A DNA stretch of 64,000 nucleotides from the NCBI GenBank assembly GCA_029259775.1, contig JAJDEN010000020.1:254352-318351 (forward strand), in the 5' to 3' direction. The notes beneath the pieces are model-generated. The model had not been told where the DNA came from. It saw only the letters and a list, made by a program, of their open reading frames with translations, and did not search any database. A program made the position numbers and the translations under genes. The stretch is from Planctomycetota bacterium. Lineage in GTDB: Bacteria > Planctomycetota > PLA2 > JAEUHO01. This document shows, piece after piece, positions 39,224 to 49,097 of this stretch; within the stretch, counting starts at the first letter, position 1; every line of letters starts with the position of its first letter.

Positions 39224-40619
39224 CAGCATCCTGGTTGTCGAAGACGACGCCGTGGCCCGCGAACTCCTCGTGGAGGTCCTGCGACGCGACGGGCATACGG
39301 TGCGCTTCGCCGAAGACGGCGAGGCGGCGCTCGCCGCCGCTGCGGCGGAGCCCCCGGACGTCCTCGTGACGGACGTGCGCCTCGACGGCATGACGGGCAT
39401 CGAGTTGATGCAGACCTTGCGCGAGCGCGATCCCGCCATGCAGGCCATCGTCGTGACGGCCTTCGGATCCCTGGAGACCGCCGTCGAGGCCATCCACGGT
39501 GGGGCATTCGACTACATGAGCAAGCCGTTCTCGATGGACGAGGTGCGCCGCATGGTCCAGCGCGCGCTGCAAGCTCGACAAGACGCTGGCGGCCCGGCCC
39601 TCGCTCCAGGGGAAGCACGGCGCACGATCGTCGGGCGATCCGAGGCGATGACGCGCGTGTTCACCTCCATCGCGCGCGTCGCCAACCAGACGGTGTCGAT
39701 CCTCATCCAGGGTGAAACGGGCACCGGCAAGGAGTTGGTGGCGCGCGCCGTCCACGATGCCGGCGGGCGTGCGTCCGGTCCCTACGTAGCCGTCAACTGC
39801 CCTTCGCTGCCCGAGGGTCTGCTCGAGTCAGAGCTCTTCGGGCACATGCGCGGGTCCTTCACCGGCGCGACCGGCGACCGCACGGGGCTCTTCGAGGCGG
39901 CGGAAGGCGGGACGCTGCTCCTCGATGAGATTGGCGACATGCCCCTTGGCGTCCAGTCGAAGCTCCTGCGTGTCCTCGAATCGAACGAGGTGCGCCGGGT
40001 CGGATCGACGGTCGCACGCCGCGTGGACGTCCGGGTGCTGGCGGCCACCAACTGCGACCTCGTACGCGCCGTGGCGCGCGGCACCTTTCGTGAGGATCTC
40101 CTCTACCGCCTCAACGCCGTGACGATCGCCGTGCCCGCCTTGAGGGAGCGCCCCGAGGACATCCCGCTGCTCGTCACCCACTTCCTGGAGAAGCTCGCCG
40201 CGGACGGCGTGCGTGTCCCCTCGAAGATCTCGGATACCGCGTTGCGTGCCCTCCACACCTACCCTTGGCCGGGCAACGTCCGCGAGTTGGCCCACGTCAT
40301 CGAGCGTGCCGTGGCGCTGGCACGCGGCCCCCACATCGAGGCCGAGGACCTTCCGTCCGTCGTTCGGCACGGAGGCGAGCGCCGCGGTGACGGCGCCGTC
40401 GGCACCCTGCGCAGCCTCGAGGACGTCGAGCGGGCCCACATCCTCTCGGTCCTCAAGAGCGTGGGAGGAGCCCGGGGCCGTGCGGCCTCCATCCTCGGCG
40501 TCGACAGGAAGACGCTCTATCGCAAGCTCCGCCGGTACGGCCTGGACGGCACGTCGGCGGATGCCCCCGCGGCCGCCTCGGGAGAACGCGAGGCCTCGGA
40601 CCCGGAGCGTCGACCCTAG
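39216..40619 (+). CDS. Sigma-54-dependent response regulator (NtrC family)
   Basis: Receiver 'ILVVEDDAVARELL...DVLVTDVRLDGMTG'; AAA+ 'GETGTGKELVARAVH', 'GSFTGATGDRTGLFEAAEGGTLLLDEIGDM'; C-terminal HTH; overlaps the kinase gene. Confidence 0.95.
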   Translation: MPSSILVVEDDAVARELLVEVLRRDGHTVRFAEDGEAALAAAAAEPPDVLVTDVRLDGMTGIELMQTLRERDPAMQAIVVTAFGSLETAVEAIHGGAFDYMSKPFSMDEVRRMVQRALQARQDAGGPALAPGEARRTIVGRSEAMTRVFTSIARVANQTVSILIQGETGTGKELVARAVHDAGGRASGPYVAVNCPSLPEGLLESELFGHMRGSFTGATGDRTGLFEAAEGGTLLLDEIGDMPLGVQSKLLRVLESNEVRRVGSTVARRVDVRVLAATNCDLVRAVARGTFREDLLYRLNAVTIAVPALRERPEDIPLLVTHFLEKLAADGVRVPSKISDTALRALHTYPWPGNVRELAHVIERAVALARGPHIEAEDLPSVVRHGGERRGDGAVGTLRSLEDVERAHILSVLKSVGGARGRAASILGVDRKTLYRKLRRYGLDGTSADAPAAASGEREASDPERRP

Positions 40620-43414
40620 TGGGCTTCTGACCAGTTCGCTCCCGTGCCTACGTCCACGACCAGCGGCACGTCGAGCGGCAGCGCCGAACGCATCTCCTCC
40701 TGCACCATCTCCGTCAGGCGGTCCATCTCGTCCGGCGGCACCTCGAAGAGCAGCTCATCGTGGATCTGGAGCAGCATGCGGGCCTTGTAGCCGTCCTCAC
40801 GCAAGCGCGCGTCGACGCGGATCATGGCCAGCTTGATCATGTCCGCCGCCGTGCCCTGGAGCGGCGTGTTCACCGCGACGTTGCGCGCCTGCGCGAAGAT
40901 GCGTTGATCGCCACTCTGGATATCGGGCAGGTAGCGCCGACGGCCGAGCAGGGTCGTGACGTAGCCCGTCTCCTGCGCCTCTTTGACGGTCGTCTCCTGG
41001 TAGGCCTTCACCGCGGGGTAGGTCTTGAAGTACTGGTCGATGAACTCGCGCGCTTCGTTCATCGTCACGCTCGTCTCGCGGGCGAGGCGCTGCGCGCCCA
41101 TGCCGTAGATCACGCCGAAGTTCACGGCCTTCGCGCGGCTGCGCAGGATGGGCGTGACCTCCTCCAGCGGCGTCTTGAAGATGCGCGCGGCCGTCGCACG
41201 GTGGATGTCCTCGCCCTGGACGAACGCTTCGCGAAGGCCGTCGTCGCCCGAGAGATGGGCTAGGAGCCGCAGCTCGATCTGGCTGTAGTCGGCCGAGAGG
41301 AAGCGCCAACCGTCCTCGGGCACGAACGCCGTGCGGATCGCGCGGCCTTCCTCCGAACGGATCGGGATGTTCTGCAGGTTCGGATCGCTCGACGACAGGC
41401 GCCCCGTCGCGGCGCCCGTCTGGTGGAAGCTCGTGTGCACGCGGCCGGTCTTCGGGTTCACGTAGTTGGGCAGCGAGTCGAGGTAGGTGCTCTTGAGCTT
41501 GGTCAGGCTGCGGTAGGTCAAGATCAGCTTCGGAAGTTCGTGGAACGGCGCCAGTTCCTGGAGCGTGGACTCGTCCGTCGCGAAGCCGGTGCCCTTCGCG
41601 GTCTTCTTGGGCTTCTTGCGACCGGCCTTCTTGTGCAGTTCGAGGTCTTCGAACAGCAGCTTCCCGAGCACGGCGGTCGAGCGGATGTTGAACGGCTCGT
41701 CCGCGTAGTCATGGATCTTGCGCTCGGCCTCGTCGATGCGGCCGTCCAGCTGACCGCTGATGGCGACGAGCATGTCGACGTCGAGCCGGATGCCGTTGCC
41801 CTCCATGCGCGTGAGCACGGGCACCAGCGGCATCTCAGCTTCGCGGAACACGCGATCGACGTCCTTCTCGTCCAGCTCCTTCTGGAGCAGGCCGCGCAGG
41901 CGCCACGTCACGTCGGCGTCCTCGCAGGCGTAGTAGGAGACCTTCTCGACTGGCACGTCGGCCATCGTGATCTCGCTCTTGCCCTTGCCGATCAGCTCGG
42001 ACGTCGCGATCTTCTTCAGACCCAGGTGCTTGAGCGCGAGCCCGTCCAGGTTGTGGATGCGGCTGCCGGGATCGGAGCAGAAACTCGCGATCATGGTGTC
42101 GAAGTCGATGCCCGCGACGTCGACGCCGTGCTCGCGCATCACGTGCAGGTCGTACTTCATGTTCTGCCCGCACTTGGGGATCGTCGGATCCTCCATGAGG
42201 GGCCTGAGCACCTTGAGCACCGGCTCGGTATCCGCGCCGGTCACCGGCTCCTCGAAGAGGCTGCCCTCCACCTGCCGCGTCCCGCGCGGACCTCCGAACA
42301 TCGGCGGATCGAGGTTCACCGGCACGTACCACGCCTCGCCCGCCTCCCACGAGAAGGACATCCCGACGAGGTCGCACAGGTGCGGGTTGATGCCGGTGGT
42401 CTCGGTGTCCCACGCGAAGCCGCCGGTGTCCTTCGTGGCCTTCAGCGCCTTGGCCAGCTTCTTCAGCTTGGCGGGCGTGTCGACGAGGTGGTAGCTGACG
42501 TCGCCGGCTTGCTCGTCCTCGGGCTTGTCGAGACGCTCGAGCCGCCCCTTGAAGTTGAGGTCGGCGTAGAGCTCGCGCAGCGCGGGGATGTCCTGCTCGG
42601 AGCGCGTGAGGTCCAGCGGCTCGGGCAGCGGCACGTCGAGGTGGATCGTGACGAGTTCCTTGGACAGCCGGGCCTGGTCCGCGAACTCGATCAGACGCTC
42701 GCGGACGCGCTTCTGCTTGACCTCTTCGGCGTGCTCGAGCGCGCCCTCGAGGCTGCCCCACTCGTTGACGAGCTTGATGGCGGTCTTCGGTCCTACGTTC
42801 GGCACGCCGGGCACGTTGTCCGACGCGTCCCCCATCAGACCGAGAACGTCGACGACCTTGTCGGGCGCGACACCAAAGCGCTCGATGGTGCCCTTGATTC
42901 CGGTGAGCTCGGGCTCGGAGCGTCCCGGCTTCATGACGTTGTAGAGCTGCACCTTCTCGTCGACGAGTTGCAGCATGTCCTTGTCGCCCGAGACGATCCA
43001 GACGTCCTTGCCTGCGCCCGACGCCTGCTTGGCGAGCGTGCCGATGATGTCATCGGCCTCGTAGCGCGCGACCTGCAGGAACGGCAGGCCGAGGGCCTCC
43101 ACGCACTGGCGGATCCATGCGAGCTGCGGGATCATCTCCTCGGGCATCTTCTCGCGGGTCGCCTTGTACTCGGGGAAGACCTCGTGCCGGAACGTGTCCT
43201 CGGGGCCATCGAAGACGACCGCCAGTTCCTCGGGCCGCTCCTCTTCCAGGATGCGATCGAGCGCCATCAGGAACCCAAAGACCGCGCTGGTCTCGACCCC
43301 CTGGGCGTTCGTCAGGGGACTGCGGATGAATGCGAAGTGCGCGCGATAGGCGAGTGCCATCCCGTCCAGGAGGAAGAGGCGCGGACTGTCGGACGCTGTG
43401 CGTTGGGGGGCCAT
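40616..43414 (-). CDS. polA: DNA polymerase I
   Basis: 5' nuclease 'LLDGMALAYRAHFAF'; exonuclease 'FAWDTETTGINPHLCDLVGM'; polymerase 'FLSADYSQIELRLLAHLSGD', 'AKAVNFGVIYGMGAQRLARE', 'LLQIHDELLFEVP'. Confidence 0.97.
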   Translation of the reverse strand: MAPQRTASDSPRLFLLDGMALAYRAHFAFIRSPLTNAQGVETSAVFGFLMALDRILEEERPEELAVVFDGPEDTFRHEVFPEYKATREKMPEEMIPQLAWIRQCVEALGLPFLQVARYEADDIIGTLAKQASGAGKDVWIVSGDKDMLQLVDEKVQLYNVMKPGRSEPELTGIKGTIERFGVAPDKVVDVLGLMGDASDNVPGVPNVGPKTAIKLVNEWGSLEGALEHAEEVKQKRVRERLIEFADQARLSKELVTIHLDVPLPEPLDLTRSEQDIPALRELYADLNFKGRLERLDKPEDEQAGDVSYHLVDTPAKLKKLAKALKATKDTGGFAWDTETTGINPHLCDLVGMSFSWEAGEAWYVPVNLDPPMFGGPRGTRQVEGSLFEEPVTGADTEPVLKVLRPLMEDPTIPKCGQNMKYDLHVMREHGVDVAGIDFDTMIASFCSDPGSRIHNLDGLALKHLGLKKIATSELIGKGKSEITMADVPVEKVSYYACEDADVTWRLRGLLQKELDEKDVDRVFREAEMPLVPVLTRMEGNGIRLDVDMLVAISGQLDGRIDEAERKIHDYADEPFNIRSTAVLGKLLFEDLELHKKAGRKKPKKTAKGTGFATDESTLQELAPFHELPKLILTYRSLTKLKSTYLDSLPNYVNPKTGRVHTSFHQTGAATGRLSSSDPNLQNIPIRSEEGRAIRTAFVPEDGWRFLSADYSQIELRLLAHLSGDDGLREAFVQGEDIHRATAARIFKTPLEEVTPILRSRAKAVNFGVIYGMGAQRLARETSVTMNEAREFIDQYFKTYPAVKAYQETTVKEAQETGYVTTLLGRRRYLPDIQSGDQRIFAQARNVAVNTPLQGTAADMIKLAMIRVDARLREDGYKARMLLQIHDELLFEVPPDEMDRLTEMVQEEMRSALPLDVPLVVDVGTGANWSEAH

Positions 43415-43483
43415 GGACGGGGGATTGTCGCGGCAGGGACCGTCATGCGCCAGGGGGCCCGCCCCGACATACCATCCGGCCCC

Positions 43484-45001
43484 ATGGTCGACCTCCCGCC
43501 CCCCGAGTTGTTCGTCGCTCGCGACCGCGCCCGTCGCTTCGCCCGCTACATCCGGGAGGCGCTCCAGGAGCGCCGGCTGCACTACCGCGGCGCGGACGTG
43601 GGCATGGCCTCGCTCTTGGACGAGGCCGATGCGGCCCTGGCCGCAGTCCTGGAGGACGCCCACGGCACGATCGAGGCGATCCTCGGAGGCCGCATCCGCG
43701 ACCGTGAGCGCGCGTACATGGAGATGCCCCTCGTCGTGGCCACCGAGGGGCTGATCGACCGCGTCGATCTTGCGCGCCGGATGGACAAGGCCCGCACCCT
43801 GGGCGGTTTTCCGGAGCGCGACGCGCGCGCCGCGGTCCTGGCCCTGCTGGACGACGCGCTGCTCAGGCTGGACGCCTATTGCGGGGCCTACGACGAGAAG
43901 CGGCCCATCGGCCCCCGGCGCGACACCGACCTCGGCCACGTCCTCGAGCAGGTCGAGCGCCACGCGGCCTGGGAGCACGCGCTCTCCAGCGCACGCGTCG
44001 ACGCCGGACCGGCCTACGACGTCGCGCCGCCGACGCTGCGCAGCGACCCGAACGGCTTGGAGGATCTGCTGCGCGCCCTGCGGGCCGCGGCCCCCGACCT
44101 GGGGGGTGCCTGGCACGTCGAGCCCGGCGGGCCGGGACGAGCGCTCACGCTCGAGCTCGGCACACCCTCGGACGGCGCCGAGGAGGTCCTGCCCCCCGAG
44201 CGGGTCGTGCGGGCCTTGGAGATCCTTACCTTCGTCCACCCGGTCGCCGTGCTCTGCATGGGCCGGCCGGCCGAGGGCGCGGGCGTCCTCTCCCCGCAGC
44301 CCTCACCCAACGACGGGCTCGGCGAATCCGTCATCGAGTCGATCACGATCGAACTGCCCGACGAAGCGGCCGGCACGGTCGAGTTGAGTGTCGCTGCGGC
44401 CGGCGGCAGCGAGGCGCATCTGGCGCCAGAGGACGAAAAGGCTGTCCGTGCGCTGCTCTCGGCGCCGCCGCTGCCTGAGATGGGGCCGCCGCCGCCCGCA
44501 CGCCTCGTCGCGCTGATGGGCGTGCTCCAGGCCCTCGACAGGGCGCTCGCCAAGCGCGTGCTCCCCCTCGCGCAGACGAACGGCGTCCGCGTCGCTGCGA
44601 GCCGGTTGCCGCGTGAAACCACGCGCAAGGCCCCCTTGCTGCGGGGCGTGACCGCGCAGCTGGAGCAACGCTTCCGCGGCTTCCCCTCGCACCGCGTGGA
44701 GGAGATCTCCGCTGCGGCGTCGGACGGCAAGCTCGCGAACCGGCACGCCAACGCGTCCGACATCGCGGTGCTGCTCGCGCTCTTCGGCCGCCGCTGGAAT
44801 GCAGGCGGGCGCGACATCGAGCGCATGGTCGACCTACCGCCGCTCACCGACGAGGATGTCGAGGAGCTCGTCCGTGAGCTGACGACGATCGCGGCCGTCC
44901 GCAAGCAACTCGAATCGGGCAAGCTGCCTGAGGCCGTGCGCATGACCCGCCTCGAGCGAGCCTGCGTCGCGGTGCTGGGCCAGCTGGGGCGGATCGCCTA
45001 G
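43484..45001 (+). CDS. Hypothetical protein
   Basis: ORF 505 aa with ATG at 43484; frame supported by position between polA and clpP. Confidence 0.5.
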   Translation: MVDLPPPELFVARDRARRFARYIREALQERRLHYRGADVGMASLLDEADAALAAVLEDAHGTIEAILGGRIRDRERAYMEMPLVVATEGLIDRVDLARRMDKARTLGGFPERDARAAVLALLDDALLRLDAYCGAYDEKRPIGPRRDTDLGHVLEQVERHAAWEHALSSARVDAGPAYDVAPPTLRSDPNGLEDLLRALRAAAPDLGGAWHVEPGGPGRALTLELGTPSDGAEEVLPPERVVRALEILTFVHPVAVLCMGRPAEGAGVLSPQPSPNDGLGESVIESITIELPDEAAGTVELSVAAAGGSEAHLAPEDEKAVRALLSAPPLPEMGPPPPARLVALMGVLQALDRALAKRVLPLAQTNGVRVAASRLPRETTRKAPLLRGVTAQLEQRFRGFPSHRVEEISAAASDGKLANRHANASDIAVLLALFGRRWNAGGRDIERMVDLPPLTDEDVEELVRELTTIAAVRKQLESGKLPEAVRMTRLERACVAVLGQLGRIA

Positions 45002-45573
45002 CCGATGTCGTCGGCCTCGCTGACGACGCGGCCGACGAGGCCGTAGTCCACGCACTCCTGTGCGCTCATCCAGTAGTCGCGGTGCATGTCGTCCACGAGC
45101 TTCTCGAGGGGCTGGCCCGTCTCTTCGACGAACAGCTCGTTGGCCTTCTTGCGGAGGCGCAGGACCTCCTTGGCGCTGATCGCGATGTCCGAGGCCGTGC
45201 CCTGCACGCCGGTGCTCGGCTGGTGCAGCATCACGCGGCTGTTGGGCAGGATCAGACGGCTCTCCTTGGGCGCGCCGACCATCACGATCGTGGCGGCGCT
45301 TGCGGCGAGACCGGTGACGATCGTCGTCACGGGCGCCTTCACGAACTTGAGCAGGTCGTAGATCGCGAAGCCGTCATCCGCCACGCCGCCGGGGCTGTTG
45401 ATCAGCACCTTGATCGGCTTCACCTTGCTGATCTGGTTCAGCGTCAGGACACGCGTGAAGATCTCCTTGGTCAGCTTCGGCTCGATGGGGCCGAACAGGA
45501 GAACCGAGCGGGACCGTAGGAACTGGCGCTCGAGGATGGAGCGGGGGCCGCTCTTCGACTTGGGACTGGACAT
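45001..45573 (-). CDS. clpP: ATP-dependent Clp protease proteolytic subunit
   Basis: 'INSPGGVADDGFAIYDLLKFV', 'VTGLAASAATIVMVGAPKESRLILPNSRVMLHQPSTGVQGTASDIAISAKEV', 'RDYWMSAQECVDYGLVGRV'. Confidence 0.92.
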
Positions 45574-45678
45574 GCAGTGCCTCCGAATGGCCGCGAAGCT
45601 ACACGGGCGACGGGGCCACGACAGGTTTCGACGCAGTCGCCCGCCTGCGGTGTCTCGTCCGGCCGCCTCAGCCAGCCC

Positions 45679-46653
45679 TCAAGGCAGCTTGGGCACGTCG
45701 CTGACGACGCGGAACCCCACGGTCGCTGAGCGCTCCTCCGGCCCCATCCGGGCGCGCATCCGCGGTTTGGCGCGCCAGAGGAGCTCGGCGTGGGAGGAAT
45801 CCCGGAACGAGCCGCCCAGGACCAGGGGGTAGCGGCCGCTGCGCCCCTGCGCCACGTGGGTCGCCGACCACTCGGCCACGTTTCCGACGAGATCCAGCGC
45901 CCCAAACGGTCCGGCACCCTTGGGGTAGGAGCCCACGGGCACCGGCCAGCCCGGCCCGACGTCGCGCACGTTGGCGTGGGCATTCCGCATGGTCTCGCCC
46001 CACGGGTAGGTGGCGATGCTCGAGCCGCGCAGCGCGCGGTCGAACTCATCCGCCTCGGGCAGCCGGCCGCCCCGGGCTTCTGTCGCGTAGCGTCGGGCCT
46101 CGCGCCAGCGCACGTTGGCGATCGGCAGGTCGGCCGCCACCGACGCCTTCGGACGGTGGATGCGCAGGCGCTTGATCGTGCCGGGCGCGCGCGCTTCGAG
46201 GCCATCGACCCACGTGCGCCAGGCCCCCACCGTCACCTCCGTGCGATCGATGTAGAAGGCCTTCACCTGGCCACGTTCCCCGCTCGGACCGTAGGGCGCC
46301 TTCGCGAGGGGGCGCTCGAACAGGCCGGCCGGAATGTACACCATGCCCTTCGGGACATGCGCGCGGTGGTGATCCAGCTCGATCCGGCGGTAGAGGCGGT
46401 CGATGCGTGCCCGGCCTCCCGCGGACGCCTTCGCGCGCGCGGCGCGCAGCAGCGGCGCGAGCTTCGGACCGCGCGCGCGGAGCGCCCGCTCGAGCGGACG
46501 CGCGTCGTCGGGCTTGGCGCGCAGCAGCGCCAGGATCAACGCCTCGGGCGAGCGCGCCTTGTCTTCCGTGGCCGGCACCTCGTCGGAGCCTGCTGTCGGA
46601 AGGGCGCAGAGGATCACAAGCAGCAGCGCGGCGGCCGCCAGGGCACCACGCAT
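45679..46653 (-). CDS. Formylglycine-generating enzyme-like (SUMF1/FGE-sulfatase domain) secreted protein
   Basis: 'MVYIPAGLF', 'FYIDRTEVTVGAWRTWVDG', 'PIANVRWREARRYATEARGGRLPEADEFDRALRG', 'GAFGALDLVGNVAEWSATHV'. Confidence 0.88.
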   Translation of the reverse strand: MRGALAAAALLLVILCALPTAGSDEVPATEDKARSPEALILALLRAKPDDARPLERALRARGPKLAPLLRAARAKASAGGRARIDRLYRRIELDHHRAHVPKGMVYIPAGLFERPLAKAPYGPSGERGQVKAFYIDRTEVTVGAWRTWVDGLEARAPGTIKRLRIHRPKASVAADLPIANVRWREARRYATEARGGRLPEADEFDRALRGSSIATYPWGETMRNAHANVRDVGPGWPVPVGSYPKGAGPFGALDLVGNVAEWSATHVAQGRSGRYPLVLGGSFRDSSHAELLWRAKPRMRARMGPEERSATVGFRVVSDVPKLP

Positions 46654-47240
46654 CAGGGCGCCTCCTCGGACCCGAGCAGCCGCGAGAGCGCGGTGTGGGC
46701 GCGGTTGAGGCGGCTCTTCACGGTGCCCATCGAGCAGTGCAGGACCTGGGCCAGCTCCTCGTAGGAGAGCCCTTCCACGTAGCGCAGGACCGCGATCGCG
46801 CGCAGCTTGGGCGAAAGCCGGTCCAGCGCCGCCTGTACCCGGACGTCCGCTTCGCTCCGATGCAGGGGCCCGTCGATGGCCTCCTTCGACGAACGACCCG
46901 GGAGGCCTGAGTCCTCCATGGCCAGCGGCATGTCGCCCATCTTGGCGGCAGGACGGCGCGCCTCGCGGCGGCGGTGGTCGATCGCCCGGTTCACGGTGAT
47001 GCGGTACACCCACGACACGAAGGAAGCGTCGCGCCGAAACGACCTCACACTGCGCTCGAGGTTGATGAACACGTCCTGCGCCACGTCCTGGGCCGCTCCC
47101 CAATCGCCGAGCACGCGCAGCGCAACGTTGAAGACGCGGCGCTGGTGGCGCTCGTAGAGTTCCGTCAGGGCACGCCGCCGGGCCTCGGCGTCGCCGGACT
47201 GAAGGGCTTGGACGAGGTCGCGGTCCGGATCCGGGTCCAT
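46653..47240 (-). CDS. RNA polymerase sigma factor, sigma-70 family (ECF-like)
   Basis: 'LYERHQRRVFNVALRVLGDWGAAQDVAQDVFINLERSVRSFRRDASFVSWVYRITVNRAIDHRRR', 'YVEGLSYEELAQVLHCSMGTVKSRLNRAHTALSRLL'; TGATG overlap with the downstream SUMF1-like gene. Confidence 0.93.
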   Translation of the reverse strand: MDPDPDRDLVQALQSGDAEARRRALTELYERHQRRVFNVALRVLGDWGAAQDVAQDVFINLERSVRSFRRDASFVSWVYRITVNRAIDHRRREARRPAAKMGDMPLAMEDSGLPGRSSKEAIDGPLHRSEADVRVQAALDRLSPKLRAIAVLRYVEGLSYEELAQVLHCSMGTVKSRLNRAHTALSRLLGSEEAP

Positions 47241-47448
47241 GTCGCTCCCACGCCCCCCCGGGCGACCAAGGTCGTCGAATGCTACAGCAAGAGAGGCTTC
47301 CCTGGCTCGCGGGCTGCTGGATCTGCGGATTGGGGGAGGTACGGGGGCGAGTCTCTCGGGCGAGGGGGCGAGCGCGCCAGGAGGCGTGGGAGCTGGCGCG
47401 GGCATCGGCGTCGCTCCCGCCGCCACGCCGCGGGAGCAAAACAAAGGT

Positions 47449-47483
47449 GGCCCCGCCAGACCAAGGGATTGTCTGACGGGGCC
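47449..47483 (-). terminator. Rho-independent terminator-like hairpin (minus-strand transcript)
   Basis: Minus strand GGCCCCG-T-CAGAC-loop-GTCTG-G-CGGGGCC followed by ACCTTTGTTTTG; lies about 210 nt upstream of the sigma factor start. Confidence 0.65.
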
Positions 47484-47826
47484 GGAGTCCAAGCCGAGGG
47501 GACTTGTGAGATTAGGGATGTGGTGGAAGGTATTGGGTTGACAGGGCAATTCCTCGAGCCTGGACAACCAGCGAAGGTCAGGTCCCGAAGGACAGGCCCA
47601 ACGCTGGTGCCAACAAACGTCGGCCCGCACCTATCGGCCGCTCTTGAAGCCGCTTTGAAGGGCGTTAAGTTTCGACATCGCGTTCAATGTGATAGACGCC
47701 GAGAGGCGCCATCTCACAGCGAGACGCGGCCCGCATACATCCATTCGTCCGATGTTTGCGCTGATTCAATTTGCGCCGTCTCGGATTGCAGCACCCCCGT
47801 CTCGATGTGCAACGTTCAATGTCGCC

Positions 47827-48531
47827 ATGGATTCGCAGGTACCCCGTCGCGCCGTCGCTCTCGTGTCGGGCGGCATGGACTCGGCCACGGCGTTGGCCAT
47901 CACAACGCAGGAGGGATGGCGCGTGCATGCCCTGGCCATCGACTACGGCCAGCGGCAGCGCGCCGAGCTCGATTGTGCCCGCCAGGTCGCTGCGGCGATC
48001 GGCGTCGAGAGCTTCGACATCGTCGCCGTCGACCTGCGCGCACTCGGCGGCAGCGCCCTCACGGCCGAGATCGATGTGCCCAAGGATCGCTCGCACGACG
48101 AGATCGGCGCGGGGATCCCCGTCACGTACGTCCCGGCGCGCAACACGGTCTTCCTCGCGCTCGCCCTGGCCGCCGCCGAGACGCGTGGCGCAGAGGCCCT
48201 CGTCCTCGGGGTCAACGCCGTCGACTACTCGGGCTACCCCGACTGCCGGCCTGCGTTCCTGGCCGCGTTCGAGCAGGTCGCAGCGACGGGCACCAAGCAG
48301 GGGGTCGAAGGCGCCCCCATCCGGATCCTCGCGCCGCTGGTCGAACTGACGAAGGCGGACATCGTCACGCGGGGGACGGCCCTCGGCGTGCCCTTCGAGC
48401 ACACCCTCTCCTGCTACGACCCGGTCGAGATGCAAGGGGTGTGGGCCCACTGCGGCCGCTGCGACGCCTGCGCGCTGCGCGCGAAGGGCTTTCGCGAAGC
48501 GGGGCTCGAGGACCCGGCCCCCAGGGTCTAG
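47827..48531 (+). CDS. queC: 7-cyano-7-deazaguanine synthase QueC
   Basis: 'VALVSGGMDSATALAIT', 'LAIDYGQRQRAELDCARQVA', 'VTYVPARNTVFLALALAAAE', 'CYDPVEMQGVWAHCGRCDACALRAKGF'. Confidence 0.96.
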   Translation: MDSQVPRRAVALVSGGMDSATALAITTQEGWRVHALAIDYGQRQRAELDCARQVAAAIGVESFDIVAVDLRALGGSALTAEIDVPKDRSHDEIGAGIPVTYVPARNTVFLALALAAAETRGAEALVLGVNAVDYSGYPDCRPAFLAAFEQVAATGTKQGVEGAPIRILAPLVELTKADIVTRGTALGVPFEHTLSCYDPVEMQGVWAHCGRCDACALRAKGFREAGLEDPAPRV

Positions 48532-49076
48532 CTCTCCGGGCTGGGCTCGTCCGGCGGCGGCTCCCCCGCAGGGGGCACGTCCGACGTGGGTGCAGCCGGG
48601 GGAACTTCCTTCTGCAGGACGACCTCGAGGTTCTGCCAGCCCATGGACGTCCAGAAGGCGTGCGCCCCCTCGTTGTGCACCGAGACCGCGAGGCGAATCG
48701 TGCCAAGGCCAGCCTCGAAGAGCAGGTCCAACATGCGTCCCGTCAGCCGACGGCCGATCCCCTTGCGGCGTCGGGGCTTCACGACGAACAGGTCCGTGAT
48801 GCTGCCGAAGCGCTGGGGCACCTGCCAGCCGTTGCCGGACTCGCGTGTCGCCACGCCGAATCCCACGACCAGCCGGCCGCCTTCCTCGGCCACGACGACC
48901 AGCCGGTTCTCATCTTGGAGCCAACGCTGGAACTCCGCGGCGCGGTGCTCGCGCGCGCGGGGATGGATCGCGAGGCGCGCATCCCCAGCCGCGACCTCCT
49001 GCATCATGGCTTCCCACAACAGCATGAGGCTGGGGATGTCCCCGCGGCGCGCATTCCGGATCGGGATCCCTTCCAC
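48528..49076 (-). CDS. GNAT family N-acetyltransferase
   Basis: 'IRNARRGDIPSLMLLWEAM', 'ITDLFVVKPRRRKGIGRRLTGRMLDL', 'LAVSVHNEGAHAFWTSMGWQ'. Confidence 0.88.
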   Translation of the reverse strand: MEGIPIRNARRGDIPSLMLLWEAMMQEVAAGDARLAIHPRAREHRAAEFQRWLQDENRLVVVAEEGGRLVVGFGVATRESGNGWQVPQRFGSITDLFVVKPRRRKGIGRRLTGRMLDLLFEAGLGTIRLAVSVHNEGAHAFWTSMGWQNLEVVLQKEVPPAAPTSDVPPAGEPPPDEPSPES

Positions 49077-49097
49077 GATGGGTCGTTGCCTCCGGAG

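Noticed and set aside
41423-45001. 1192-aa plus-strand ORF
   Set aside because: Most of it is antisense to polA; only the last ~505 codons (from 43484) are a plausible gene.
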